64,000 nucleotides of DNA from Agarophyton chilense (taxonomy: Eukaryota > Rhodophyta > Florideophyceae > Gracilariales > Gracilariaceae), in assembly GCA_030374765.1 (NCBI GenBank), contig JARGXX010000001.1, positions 1 to 64,000 of the forward strand, read 5' to 3'. The translations under genes and the position numbers were made by a program. Under the pieces are notes generated by a model that ran no database searches, was not told where the DNA came from, and was given only the letters and a program-made list of their open reading frames with translations. Below are positions 30,486 to 41,949 of the stretch, piece by piece (positions within the stretch are counted from its first letter, which is position 1; each line of letters starts with the position of its first letter).

Positions 30486-31914
30486 ATTTTGTGCCCCACA
30501 ACATAATGAATTCTCGAACCGCATGCTATTTTTTTTCCAAACCAACGGCAAAGCCCTCTTCTTCAAAATAGGACTCTCAACAAATCTCAAAATTATTTTT
30601 ACATTCGTTTTTCAACTACATTTTTTACGAATTGGGTGTATAGAATTTGGAAATCACACCTTCGAATGTCAAGACAATTAATTTCGATATTGTTTCAAAT
30701 CTTTTCGAAATGGAGGGCATAATCCTCCTATTCACAATGTGGCGCTCAGGGAAACTTCGAAAGTTTTATTCAAAACTTATTGTGAGTCTTAAAACGTGAA
30801 AAGTGCAGTCTTCAATCAAATAATTTAGAACGTTTTCTGAAATATTCAAAATTGATGGCATCGTCGTGTTTTCCGGTATGTGACGCTCCGCCATTTTTTA
30901 ACAATTTGGTTCGACACTAATGCAGAGCCAATTTACATGGACCTTTCATTTTTCACAACTTGAACCAATCAAGAGTCTCTTCGAGGTCAATCTTAATAGA
31001 AATCGGACTCTCATTTTTCGGTAGCGACAACTGACTACCCTAACGTTTCATGGTGTGTGCAATGAATACAGATTGAGACACACTCTTCTTTTCAGATCAG
31101 AAAAATTCTGGAATTATTCGAATACTTCGATAAACATGTTATTCTGGTTTATCAGACTCACGAATTTGTTCACTTGACCAACGGACCTTTCAGCTAGGAT
31201 TGAGAAATACACAAAGTTCTAGGAAAATGGATTACCAATTACTCTTTTCCAACTTACTATCACTACACTCAAAATACGCCGTTGAACGACCACCTGACAC
31301 AAATGGAACGGAGAATGTTCACGAAAAAAATGGTAGAAGTTCATCCAAGATTTATGCACGAAGCAAAACTTCGCTCACCGGAACGCCATTTCACAATATC
31401 CACCATCACCATCGAGTCGTATCAGTTTTTCTGTCGGGATCCGAATATGTGGAACACCGCAAATATTCAGGTGTCCATCACCAAGTAAGCAGTTTGCATC
31501 ATTCCTTGAGATTGTGATCCCCCCATTTGTGAATGCTTCCCGCAGCGCATTCATAATGAAGAGCACATGGAACACGGTGAAAAATCATGCATGTTTTCGT
31601 TGCCAAGTAAGCAGCTTGCATCATTCCATGATGCTACAATCCCCCATTGCAAACGTTACACGGATCGCAATCATAATTTCATTTTCGATTCTGCCCTTCT
31701 CCAGAAATCAACATGGAGCAAGTGGGTCCAATATCCCTTTAGGATACACCTTATCACACATCACCACACTACATCAATATGGCTTTGCACGTTGTGTCTT
31801 TCGAGGGCATTCTTCGTCTTCTTCTTCAGCCTGGAGCTTTCGTTGGAGCTTGGTATTTGCCTTTTCTTGTGTGCATACTGTGTTCACACTCTTTTTTTCA
31901 TCAATCAAACCATT
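30486..31914. other. AT-rich intergenic region with an 85-bp imperfect direct repeat
   Basis: No convincing gene. CCAAGTAAGCAG(T/C)TTGCATCATTCC begins two related segments at about 31481 and 31602, each followed by ATC-CCCCCATT and a CGCA-ATCATAAT-like end. It lies directly upstream of the helicase start and could be a regulatory repeat. Confidence 0.5.
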
Positions 31915-34900
31915 ATGAACGGGGATATAGAAATTGGAGTTCATTCAGTGGGATTCTTCGTGTTGTGCCTTACATGTAAATTGGGAATACGATCTTCGAA
32001 AGGGGTAGCACGCCATCTATCTGTTCGGCACGGTGCCTCAACTGATGAGGGAAAAGATATGGCTGCGACAGTTTGGGAGAGAAAGCAAGAATTGGAGTCG
32101 AAGCTTCCGTACGTACCTCTCTGGAATCGCTACATCGCTCATAGTGAAGAGGAAAACTGCAGAAGTGGTGTTTCGGGCATGGAGCCGACTGCCGTTTTTA
32201 TGTCAGCAAGGCCACTAGCCCCCCTAACCGGCCTTAAAGTCTTGTACGGGTACAAATGCCCGAATTGTATCACGTGCTACACGGACATGAGAAGTTTATC
32301 TACGCATCTCTCGACCGCGCATGGCGTTGAAGATACGGCCAATGTCATCACTGACGTAAAAAAACGTGGATTGATACGCCTGCAAACCATTTTCGGAGGA
32401 CGTTGTCGAAAATTGTTTCCTGTATCAGAAGCTGTCCAGGTGGGAGAAGTGACGATCGTCTTCACTTCCAAATGTAGCTCCCCTCGGCAGAAAATTTCGA
32501 ATCCTAACCTTCTTGGGCAGAACTCACTGAACGGATCAGAGGAGGGTCTTAGGATCGTTCACGAAGAAATCTCTGGTGTTGGTATGAACTCGGCTGCCTC
32601 AAAAATCATTTCGTCTATTGTAGGGTTTACTGATGACCTACAAGAACAGGAACCTATGCATGACAAGATGAAAAATACTTTTGTTGCCTTGTCAAGGGTA
32701 GATGAGGTCCTAGATCACAGGAAGATATCACTTCAGGACGCGGTGAAACTCTCTGGGTCAATTACTGAGAAAAGTATTTTATGGGACGTCGTGCAGCAAG
32801 ACGTCGTTCAGTACCTCAGGATGGTTCGGGATTTAACCATTGACATGCCGAACTGTGTGCTTGAATCTATCAACGTAAGAAGCCGGGGTGATAATCGCTT
32901 TACATTCAGAACCGTTTCTTCTAAGTGCGTCAAAGCCTTTGCAGTTGAGATAAGTCACTTTCTATCGTTCTGCATCAAATGTCAGCACCGCCATGAACAC
33001 CTATGCAATGAAGAAGTTGCCGGATTAATCGCTTTATATCTGGAGGAGCTTAATGAGAATGTTTTACATCAAAAACTTGACGTTCCAGACCCTTTCAAAT
33101 CCACGAAACCAATGTGCTTCGAAAAAAGATACCTTGGTCTTCATTTCTTCATGAAAAGCGTTCTGCTAGAGGTTCGCCCAATGTCTTCTTCTTGCGAATC
33201 ACTTGCAGTGAAAAATTTCTTTAGTTGTCGCTGCGTGCGATCTGAGGAAGACGCTCGTTTGCAGACAGCTCAACCCAACAACTTTCGATATGCAGAAGCA
33301 TGGGAGGTCAAAAGAACACTTGCAGCTCTCCAGTATTGCATATCTGCCTGCGCAGTGCATGAGGTATCCATGTCTCAAAAACAAAATGAAGACAACAGAA
33401 ATGGATTTCTCTTAGACAGCACTGACCACACGATGAATTTGATCAAGGACGCTCTGGACCTCCAAAAGAACAACACTACATCATATGTGCGATCTGCTTT
33501 GAATTTGGCAATGGGTGTCATTGACCAGGAAGATATTGCTGTTACTTTCGATTGCTGTCGGAGCCATGATCTCTGTGGAGTGGTCAATAACACTCATATT
33601 CGATTACAAGATGTCGGGACTTGGGTGAGGGACGCTCATATCAGAATCGACTCGCTCCTGTTCAGTAACCTTCTGAACAATACTGCACTTCCTGATGGGT
33701 TTATGAACATGATTCAGTCGTTGACAGACAATTTTACTGTTAAGGCCCCAGGTTACAACTTCATGTCAGTTTTGGAAAAGAAAAAGAATTGGTTGCAAAA
33801 GAACACTTGCTTTGTACTCGAACCGTTGAAAACGCGTGCTGGTTGGATTTCTCTTAGTCATCCCAACGCTTCCGAAGTATGTCTTCCAGGAGATAAAGAA
33901 GTTGTAGATTTGCACGGTGTCCTTATGCTCAAGTCAATGGTTCTTGACTGGTTGAACTACTGCCGTCAGATTCAGGAACTTTTATTGTTCTGTGTACATA
34001 TATCATCAGGATCTCCTGCTAGGGCTACAGAAATAGCTACTCTTCGTCTCACAAACGATATATATGGGATGCGAAGTCTTTTCGTCTCACAAGGTCAGGC
34101 AATGATCGTTACAAGGTGGGTCAAAACCCGAGGAATGAAAGGATTCTCGAAGCCCATACCACGTTTTCCAGATTCCAAAACAAGCGAGTATTTTCTCATG
34201 TATCTTGTTCTAATAAGGCCATTGGAAACTGCAATGGTCTCAGCTTTATATGGGCCCTCTTTGGGAAAAGAACACTGGAACATCCTCTTCTGCAACAAGG
34301 GTAAACCTTTCACTGATGATTACATACGCGGTTTGGTATCGAAACATCTTGAACTAAAAGGCATCCAACTAACCTTCAACGACTACAGAAATTATTCAGT
34401 TGGCATGGTCCCTGCCGTTAGTGAAAGAAAAGCTCATGATCTAATGGATCAGATTCGTGACGAGTTCCGTGCAGTCGGGCACAATCAGGCAGCTCACAGT
34501 GTGGAAACTGCTGAAAGGGCTTACGCCAGAACTAAAGAGGAATTAATCCATTTGCAGAAACCTAGTTTGGACAAGTATCGTAGATGGTCTATGCAATGGC
34601 ACAAATACCTGGGCTTTCACGGGAAAGAAAGGAACGCTTCTGAGCTTCAAAACGACACAGATGAGTCTGGTCGTCCCAGAAAAAGGCTGAAGCCTTTAAA
34701 CTTGCCTACATCAGAGAACAAAGTCCAGATGCAAGACAAGTCAGGGCATCACCCAAATCTTGATACGATTCCTTTCGATGTATCGAAACCAAGTTCTCAG
34801 AGTCTTGGGCGCCGAAGCTATTCTGGAGCCGCTGTTCTGGAAAGCGATATTTCTTTGGAATACAGAGGAAATACAATCTTTGAAATTGGCCCATATCAGC

Positions 34901-37107
34901 CCATGTCTCCCTTCGGTGTCAAACTCGTCGATGTAGGGACTCGGACATATGAACATCATCTCCCTACTTTTCTAGAGCACCTTCGCACAATGAACAGCTG
35001 TAATCACTCGGTGTTTAAGTCCACCATGCAATTTAATGTTACTGTTGCAGTAGCAGAACGCCGTGAAAACATTCTAGTGGTCATGCCCACCGGATCGGGA
35101 AAGACTTTGTGCATTCTACTTCCAGCGTTTATGGAACGCTCATCCTTTACTACAATCATGATTGTTCCGCTGGTGGCACTGGTAGAGGAGCTTAGGCTCC
35201 GTGCCGAAAAATGTGGGCTTCATGCCAGTACAACTATACCTGGAAACATCGGAGAGCCAGCCGACGTTTACATGCTCGTTCCCGAGCAGGTTCGGGACCA
35301 ACGATTCAAGCAGTTGGTTCAAAAACTTGTGGCGGAGAGAAGACTGGCCCGCGTTGTAATCGACGAAGCCCATCTCACTGCATCTTGGTCTTCTTTTCGA
35401 CAAAGCCTGCTTGATTTGAGATACGGACTACTTGAAGTACCGAAAAACATCCCACGCATCTTACTAACTGGGACAATTCCACCACGAGATCGCTCTGCCC
35501 TTGTCGCAAAGCATGGAATGCGTAAAGCTTCTGTTCTCAGCATGCCCACAGTCCGCAAGAACCTTTGTTTCGCCGTGATCAACGTCGAAAGCGATTCATT
35601 ATGTTCGCAAGATCGTTCAGAGGGCGGAAGGTTTCAAAGTGCGAAGCAGAAGATCCTCGAGAAGACTCTCTCCGTTCTTGAAGAAAAGTTAGAAGAGATA
35701 GGTCAACAAGTTAGGCTTAACGCCAATGCTCATCAGGACTCGCCTGCTTTCCGAGTTCTCCTTTACGTCACTCGAAGGAAGGACGCCGAGCAGCTCAGTG
35801 ATATTCTATCAGCCTTATACGAGGAGGAACAAGGTTTAGACAACGGAAGCCCCAGGAAACCACTATCGAAAAAGGTCTCTTTTCTTTGCTATCACGCCGG
35901 CATGGACAAGATTCAACGGATCCAGATATACAAAGCTTGGAGACAGCAAAATAGTCAAGGTGAAAAAGATACGACGGATTCATCTCAGTGCACAGTGGTC
36001 CTCATGGTGTGCACGTGTGCGTTTGGAGCTGGAATAGACGCCCCTAATGTGAGACTAGTCTTGCATGTAGGTGGATCTACGTCACTTTCGGACCATTCTC
36101 AGGAGTCTGGAAGAGCAGGGAGGGATGGAAGGCTCGCTTTTTGTATCACCGTCTACTCCAGTAGTCTTGCACGTTCCTTTGAGGCTGAACTAGAGCGAAA
36201 GGCATTGCAGATCCAAAATGAAGAAGACTATATTAAACTAGAGCAGTGGAGGGAAGAACAGAAATGGCTCGAAAACACTTTGTTGTGCCGAAAGAACTGG
36301 ATGTATGTTGTCATGGACGGGGAACAAAGTGGCATGTGCTTGCTAGATAGCGAGTCGGAAAATTGTGACATTTGCGACACTCAAAGCAATGGTGCACCAA
36401 AATTTGATGACGGTGATAAGCGACAGAGTTGGGAGAATTGCAGCCCTGCTGGGCCGAAATGGAGACCGAAACCCCACGCCCTGGAAGCGGAAGGTCCTGC
36501 TAACGCCTTCTCTCAAGCATATGAACCTTCTAGTCGGGCACTACAATTTACATCTTCTCATGAAGAAGACTCAATGAGTCATGTTGTAGGGACTTGTGAG
36601 TCCCTCATTCGAGAATTTGAACATGATTGCATTGCTTGCTATGTTTCACACAAAGCAGTTGTGAAACACGGTAATCAAAGTTGCGGGTGGAAAAGGAACC
36701 GATGCTTCAGATGCTACTCAAAGGATCACAGGTACCGCTTGTGTGACAAAGATCTTGCAATACCATCTGGAGGTTGTTTCAAGTGTGGTCTGTCTTACGC
36801 GAAAGGATTCAAAGTACACAGGGATGGGCTGGGTTTCGGTCCTACTTGTAGACTGGTTCTTCTCAGGGAACTTGGCTGGTTTCTGTGGAGATCATCGCCG
36901 ATGAAAAGGGCGCGTTTGGTACAGGATCTTTTCTGCGACAGAGACTGCAGTCTCTTCAACGAATCACAAGTGGCAAGCTTACGTTCTGACTCTACTTTGT
37001 TTCACGAACAAGACCGGGTGTTTGCGAAATGGTTATCGTCGTCGGACGACGAAACTCCCAATGTTCTAAGGATTGGCGTTTGGTTTTCAAATGTGAGGAA
37101 GGAGTAA
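31915..37107 (+). CDS. Telomere-linked RecQ-type helicase fused to a tyrosine-recombinase-like domain
   Basis: 1730 residues from ATG 31915; an upstream ATG at 31567 would add 116 residues that look like translated leader. Two C2H2-like fingers lie near residues 15-40 (CLTCKLGIRSSKGVARHLS then H) and 120 (CPNCITCYTDM). A recombinase-like region at about 690-875 has SGSPARATEIATLRL (about 700), DYRNYSVGM (about 822), GHNQAAHS (about 855) and AERAYAR (about 869), an R-R-H-Y order. The SF2 helicase has MPTGSGKT (about 1057), VIDEAH (about 1148), LLTGTIPP and QESGRAGRDG (about 1397). The C-terminal Cys-rich zinc region (CFRCYSKDH...CFKCG) resembles fungal telomere-linked helicases. Subtelomeric position fits that family. 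RecQ assignment is by motif style; recombinase activity is inference. Confidence 0.82.
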   Translation: MNGDIEIGVHSVGFFVLCLTCKLGIRSSKGVARHLSVRHGASTDEGKDMAATVWERKQELESKLPYVPLWNRYIAHSEEENCRSGVSGMEPTAVFMSARPLAPLTGLKVLYGYKCPNCITCYTDMRSLSTHLSTAHGVEDTANVITDVKKRGLIRLQTIFGGRCRKLFPVSEAVQVGEVTIVFTSKCSSPRQKISNPNLLGQNSLNGSEEGLRIVHEEISGVGMNSAASKIISSIVGFTDDLQEQEPMHDKMKNTFVALSRVDEVLDHRKISLQDAVKLSGSITEKSILWDVVQQDVVQYLRMVRDLTIDMPNCVLESINVRSRGDNRFTFRTVSSKCVKAFAVEISHFLSFCIKCQHRHEHLCNEEVAGLIALYLEELNENVLHQKLDVPDPFKSTKPMCFEKRYLGLHFFMKSVLLEVRPMSSSCESLAVKNFFSCRCVRSEEDARLQTAQPNNFRYAEAWEVKRTLAALQYCISACAVHEVSMSQKQNEDNRNGFLLDSTDHTMNLIKDALDLQKNNTTSYVRSALNLAMGVIDQEDIAVTFDCCRSHDLCGVVNNTHIRLQDVGTWVRDAHIRIDSLLFSNLLNNTALPDGFMNMIQSLTDNFTVKAPGYNFMSVLEKKKNWLQKNTCFVLEPLKTRAGWISLSHPNASEVCLPGDKEVVDLHGVLMLKSMVLDWLNYCRQIQELLLFCVHISSGSPARATEIATLRLTNDIYGMRSLFVSQGQAMIVTRWVKTRGMKGFSKPIPRFPDSKTSEYFLMYLVLIRPLETAMVSALYGPSLGKEHWNILFCNKGKPFTDDYIRGLVSKHLELKGIQLTFNDYRNYSVGMVPAVSERKAHDLMDQIRDEFRAVGHNQAAHSVETAERAYARTKEELIHLQKPSLDKYRRWSMQWHKYLGFHGKERNASELQNDTDESGRPRKRLKPLNLPTSENKVQMQDKSGHHPNLDTIPFDVSKPSSQSLGRRSYSGAAVLESDISLEYRGNTIFEIGPYQPMSPFGVKLVDVGTRTYEHHLPTFLEHLRTMNSCNHSVFKSTMQFNVTVAVAERRENILVVMPTGSGKTLCILLPAFMERSSFTTIMIVPLVALVEELRLRAEKCGLHASTTIPGNIGEPADVYMLVPEQVRDQRFKQLVQKLVAERRLARVVIDEAHLTASWSSFRQSLLDLRYGLLEVPKNIPRILLTGTIPPRDRSALVAKHGMRKASVLSMPTVRKNLCFAVINVESDSLCSQDRSEGGRFQSAKQKILEKTLSVLEEKLEEIGQQVRLNANAHQDSPAFRVLLYVTRRKDAEQLSDILSALYEEEQGLDNGSPRKPLSKKVSFLCYHAGMDKIQRIQIYKAWRQQNSQGEKDTTDSSQCTVVLMVCTCAFGAGIDAPNVRLVLHVGGSTSLSDHSQESGRAGRDGRLAFCITVYSSSLARSFEAELERKALQIQNEEDYIKLEQWREEQKWLENTLLCRKNWMYVVMDGEQSGMCLLDSESENCDICDTQSNGAPKFDDGDKRQSWENCSPAGPKWRPKPHALEAEGPANAFSQAYEPSSRALQFTSSHEEDSMSHVVGTCESLIREFEHDCIACYVSHKAVVKHGNQSCGWKRNRCFRCYSKDHRYRLCDKDLAIPSGGCFKCGLSYAKGFKVHRDGLGFGPTCRLVLLRELGWFLWRSSPMKRARLVQDLFCDRDCSLFNESQVASLRSDSTLFHEQDRVFAKWLSSSDDETPNVLRIGVWFSNVRKE

Positions 37108-37534
37108 AACGAGCTTAGTCAGATATGAAAGTAAATGCAGCTGTACGTAAGTATAAACTTTCACATTCGTTTCACTTGTACATGTTTTAGGGCAGTACTG
37201 CACCATTACCGATCAGAGATATGAAATGCGAGTTATATGAACCGTGTGATGCTTGAAGTAAAGACCATGCTCCATTTCGCCGCGTTCTATGGTTTTGGTA
37301 TCGTGAAATGATCAACAATGGAACGGGGCTCAATTTACCGGAGCGCCTTGGCATACAACTGGTTCTCCAAAAAATTAAAAATATAATCGCGTTCCATTGC
37401 ATCCATCAGGCGCTGTCAAAAACGCACATACACTTATTCTGCGCTGCGTTCCATGGTTGGCGTCAGAGCAATGACAACATGTAAGCAGCCCAAACGCATG
37501 TAAAATCATAGAACCCAACCTGATCCTAGTAGTA
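37108..37534. other. Intergenic sequence after the helicase gene
   Basis: Nothing recognisable; it presumably contains the polyadenylation region of the helicase gene. It ends where truncated repeat A copy 3 begins at GGACAAACCTTAACG. Confidence 0.4.
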
Positions 37535-38354
37535 GGACAAACCTTAACGTCATAAGACCCTACCTGGCATCGTTAAGCATACGTCATCCCTACCTCACTA
37601 AACGCACTGCACGCGTCTTCTTTAGCTGAGAGTGTGGCGCCAGCACTCGCCTGACCTACTACTCACCACACTCAACCTACATTGAACTTGACAATACCAA
37701 CGAATATCGACCCCCAGTGTTGCCAGATATGAAAACCATCCTAGAACCAAGCGCAAACGCACCTTTTTTAGCCGCGTCCACGACCCCAAAAACGCACATA
37801 CAAAACGCCTGACAATGTGCCAACTGCCTCCACGAAATCTCCACAAAACCAAGCGCAAACGCATACCCTAACCCTTTCTTTTGATAAAATTTTCGCACAT
37901 TATCCAGCTTACAACACAGCTCGACTGTGCAGCGGAGATGTGGCTGAAACCAAGCGCCTTTGAGTGCCACACTCGACGCACGCCTCCACGTTGTGCAGCA
38001 AAAATGTTACAATAAAACATGTGCAAACGCAGGATTTGGCAGAAAGCCAAGCGCGCGTAAAATTTATGACTTTTTCAAATGCAAAAATTGCGAAAATGGG
38101 CGCTGCGCCCCAACATCTGGCAAGTCGTGCGCTACATTACCCGAACGAAGCGCCTGAGCGCAATCAGCCACGATTTTTTGAGCGTGCCAATGTGTCATAC
38201 GCGCTCTCCAGCACAACGTTTTCCATCCAGGGGGTCAAAATCGCACATACGTCGAATGCAGCGCGTGGCGCTTGGTGTATGTAATTACCAAGCGCTACTG
38301 ACAACTGCGTTTTACCAAGCGCCAGCCCACACTTGCAACCTGTAATATATATAG
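37535..38354. repeat. Repeat A, copy 3, missing its first ~45 bp
   Basis: Matches the copies at 25404 and 26590 with a few per cent differences and the same ACCAAGCGC motif set and terminal hairpin. Immediately after it comes ATGGTTTTCCTTACTGC...CCCCTAAACCC (38355-38410), a relative of the telomere-like belt unit near copy 1, so this copy too sits in old telomere-like sequence. Confidence 0.8.
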
Positions 38355-38812
38355 ATGGTTTTCCTTACTGCAAATATAAAACCCCGTAATGGTGCATCTT
38401 CCCCTAAACCCACCTCTTTTCTTAAGGGACTGCAAGTCATTCAAACATTTTTCGGCATGCTAAAACGCCAATCATCACACGGTTTTTGTGTCCAACTCGG
38501 TCCCTCTTCAGCACTCTTACACATCATTCACATCCAACACACTCTCCTCAGCCCTACTTGTGCGTGTCCACAGTTCGGTGAATCACGAGCTAGTCATCTG
38601 CCGTCTACCGCACACACGGCAAAGACCTTTTCCCAGATTGTAAAACCCCTCCCAAACACACCCAAATCCGAAGCTTTTCGAAAATTAGATCAGATCATCT
38701 AGCGGCCACCATCTTCAACTGTACACTTTGGATTTCTCTAAGATCCTCCCTCACACGTCTTTCTACGTGTTTAGCCGCGTTGCAGGCCCGTGCAACGTGT
38801 AGTCCAGTGCCC

Positions 38813-39143
38813 AGAGATGAGTTTGGTATGGCAACTGTCACAAGTTCATACACACCCGTGGTGTCTCAGACACCCGTTTTGTCTCAGACACCGGTTTTGT
38901 CTCGGACAACATCCATTTTTGGCACCTTCTATCGCGTTTTTCTAGTCTCGATCAGACTTGCATTTGCGGTGTACTGAGGCCTGCTATTCGGTAGATTTAA
39001 TCAAAATACATGTCTGGCTGCTTGACCTGCGCCACAGCATAATTTTTACAATTTTTTGTCTGGCCGGCCCTGTTTTCAACTCAGACACAGACATCAAAAA
39101 ATTCATTGATTTTTCAGCATGCCAAAACACCAATATATTCAGG
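38813..39143. repeat. Repeat B, copy 2 (about 330 bp)
   Basis: Almost identical to 26263-26589, including the 18-bp tandem and the CACCAATATATTCAGG end. Here it is separated from repeat A copy 3 by about 460 bp of unrelated sequence, unlike the A-B-A arrangement at 25.4-27.4 kb. Confidence 0.75.
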
Positions 39144-39574
39144 TCGAGTCCCCTCCCCCACGAGAACAAAGAACTTTCAAAGTTATTTTCGCTCTAATGG
39201 AAGTCGAGAGCAAGGGAGGTGGAGACAGCGAATTATTAGCGAGATGTACCTGCCAGAAAACCCAGTCAATGCGATTTCCCTGTCTTCACATCATGAAATG
39301 TGCAATGCCGTATGGGGACATCGCTGAACTGAACCCCATCCACAGGGAGATTCTTGACCATTACATTGAACTCGAAGGACTGTTCGACCCCTATTGTAAG
39401 GCCGACTCACATGAATTTGACTATCTTTGCGTCTGCATTCTCCAAAAGTGTAGTATCCGCTTTAACGGAGAGAGCAGATACCTGCGACAGCGTTCGGACT
39501 GCCGATGGGTCGCTTGCGGCGAAGGAAAAAGGGTAGTAGAGCTACAACACCAGCGAGCTGGAAGTGGGGTGTAA
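39119..39574 (+). CDS. Hypothetical protein or gene fragment
   Basis: 151 codons from the first ATG, the first eight of which lie inside repeat B; an internal ATG at 39197 would give 125 residues. The middle (LNPIHREILDHYIELEGLF) looks protein-like and helical and is followed by a Cys-containing stretch. No family recognised. It may be the remnant of a larger gene disrupted by repeat B on the left and the LTR-like sequence on the right. Confidence 0.25.
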   Translation: MPKHQYIQVESPPPREQRTFKVIFALMEVESKGGGDSELLARCTCQKTQSMRFPCLHIMKCAMPYGDIAELNPIHREILDHYIELEGLFDPYCKADSHEFDYLCVCILQKCSIRFNGESRYLRQRSDCRWVACGEGKRVVELQHQRAGSGV

Positions 39575-39599
39575 GGCCACTACTCGCCATCGAGGGTGA

Positions 39600-40110
39600 A
39601 CAGTGCAACTGTAAAACGTTGATGGGACGTAAGTACGAGACGGCTCGTGAAGTGGATGGGGGCTGACTATCTATTATAGCTCGTCCGGATCTCCGGTTAA
39701 GGAATCCTAAGCGAGGAACAGAATAGTCATGATGCCCATATTGTCACCTCTACTTGGAGTCGGCGCGCACCTCTGGTGCACTATATACTGTATGCCAGGG
39801 TGAGTGCCCAAATAAATATATAAATAATACCCAGTGGTCAGCCACTTAGACAAACCACTGTATGGGTATGGTCCCTAATGGACGTCTAGCTACAAAGGGT
39901 AATAAAACCAGCCACGTGGATCGCCACTACATGCGCCGTTGCAAGCCACTCCACTCTTGATACCACGTGTCCCAACACTGTACTCCGCCTCCTGGCATCC
40001 TACGCGGTGTGCCGTTTCATATCACAAGTTTGATGACATCACTCAGTTATGAGTTCCAACCGCGACTTCGCGAAAAACCAACCCATCGGATTCCCCGACA
40101 TATTAGAATA
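39600..40110 (-). mobile_element. LTR-like remnant of a gypsy relative (minus orientation)
   Basis: AT-rich box (AAATAAATATATAAATAATAC) next to ACTATATACTGTATGCCAGGG and CACGTGG motifs resembles, in reverse complement, the AT box, ACTATATAGTGCCAGGG and CACGTGTACCACGGGTGG order of the LTR at 43186-43979. It lies immediately before the decayed antisense ORF, the same relation as the 3' LTR and antisense ORF of the complete element at 43-55 kb. Boundaries are approximate. Confidence 0.45.
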
Positions 40111-40139
40111 CTACATACCCCCCTCGTTAAGCGCGAACC

Positions 40140-41801
40140 ATGGGAAACGCAGGAAGCGTTTATACGCAGTCGGACCGGTGTTCCGGGTACTCATCGTCAT
40201 CACTAATTCTTCGGCGCCCGACCAACACTTACAGTTCTCAACAGCATTCTGTTTCTCACCGCTCTTCAGCTCGATCTCTCGCAATGAATCCGAACGCCTG
40301 GTCCAACCCGTTTCAGCCCTCCTCTAAGGATGTGCCTTCTGGGGCTCCGTCCCACACAGCTGGTTATGCGTCGCATCCTACTGCTCAACTCGGTCCATAC
40401 CGTTCGTTCCCCACAACGTGCACCGGATGCCGGTCGGTACCGTTACCTCAGCCAACCGTGGCTCCGATGCCGAACGCGGCTTACGTCGCCTCTGCAGGTG
40501 TGATTCGAGCTCCTTCTCGTCGTGCTCAGCGGAGCTACCCGCACCCTGCGGATTTCTATGGACGAGATGCTCTCGACAACGTTGAACTTTTCGCGCAAGC
40601 GGCCTGGTTAGATCCAGTTGCTATCCACGATGACGCGTTGATACAACAGTATGTACAAGTTAGGTACTTCCCTGACGGTATTCCAGAACACGCAATTCAT
40701 AGCGACGCCCGGGCGAGCCATATTGCCTTGCCAGACAACGCGATTGCGCGATATTCAACGGAAACCTTGTCCGAAGCCCGTACGCGGTTCACCAAGATGA
40801 TTTACTAGCGTCTTCACCGATTCATCAGTACGGTTCTCCTCCCGCAGGACTGGAAACTAGATACCTGGAAAGCCCGTGCCAACGCTGAAGGTTACTTGTA
40901 TATCGAGACACTCGTTGAAGTCGATGTTACCGGTTGGCGCGGTGTCCGCGGTGTGCGTGATTCAGCTCTCTGCTTTCAGCAACCTCTTCGCCGTGCGGAG
41001 TTCCGCTTCCTTCGAAAGCGTGACATTCTCTCTTGGGATTATCCCCGTTGGGAACGTCGTACTCGATCACGTTTGGGGTATTTGGTGCCGTATCAAATGA
41101 TAGAGATTGACCGCATCCGGCGGAACGCGCGCTTCAGGCGCTACATCGGTATTCCGGAGCATTAGGCGGCGATCGAGAGTCCTCATGGTTGCCTTGTGGA
41201 GATCCCACCGGCGATCTCCTACATCGAGTCCGCGTTGGTTAACGACCCGTTCTGGGGATATTAGACGGTGGTTTATACCGAGTTTATCGCCAAGATGGCG
41301 GTCTTCCTCCTGTGGGATGCTTATGATACCTTTAGAGTTTGGTACATGTCGCCCACAGCGCGAAAGTATGCGAGAGAACTCGATCTTTCCCTTGTCGTGG
41401 GATCCCGTGCGAACCATGCCGACTTCCTCCATCTTGTGGATTTGATCGACAGTGTCGATTGGTTTGGAGTACCAGCTGATCAATCCGCTCGCAGAACCCG
41501 TGCAAGACGCTACGACCATTCTCGTGGACGAACAGCAAGTGCTGGAGATTTCGTTTGGTACAACCCCTGGACGCGCCAGTTGATCACCTCCGAGCAGGCT
41601 CGCTTTCTTCGGGAGAACCCGCGTGACATGCCACCGAACCAGATTACTGGATACTTGTACGATGCTACTCCATCCGAGAACGGAGAGGATCCGTATGAGG
41701 AAGCGCCGGGAGCTGAGGCTGAACTCGGTTACGAGGACGAGCCAGAGATGGCAGGCGTAGCGACTTCTGTCGATCAATCCGCAGCGGCGGGAGTTGCTTA
41801 A
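40140..41801 (+). pseudogene. Decayed copy of the gypsy antisense protein
   Basis: One reading frame with stops near 40806, 41163 and 41262 (and a broken stretch about 40809-40895) aligns along its length with the intact antisense protein at 54102-52165: FRSVPLPQ-like start, WLDPVAIHDDALI, RAEFRFLRKR, RSRLGYLVPYQMIEIDRIR, VFLLWDAYD, GDFVWYNPW and an acidic C-terminus. Several stops are explicable as single transitions (TGG to TAG, CAG to TAG). It belongs to a minus-strand relative of the gypsy element whose gag-pol is gone. Confidence 0.75.
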
Positions 41802-41949
41802 ATGCTGCTATAAACTTAGCAATCGGTATTGTAGAAAAAAGAGATGGGTAAACGTGAGATCAAATAGTACATGTAGTTTACCAGACGAGTGTGACTATCA
41901 GGTGCCCCTCAGTTTTATTCACTCCTAGCTCGCTAGCGGCCTAGCTATA

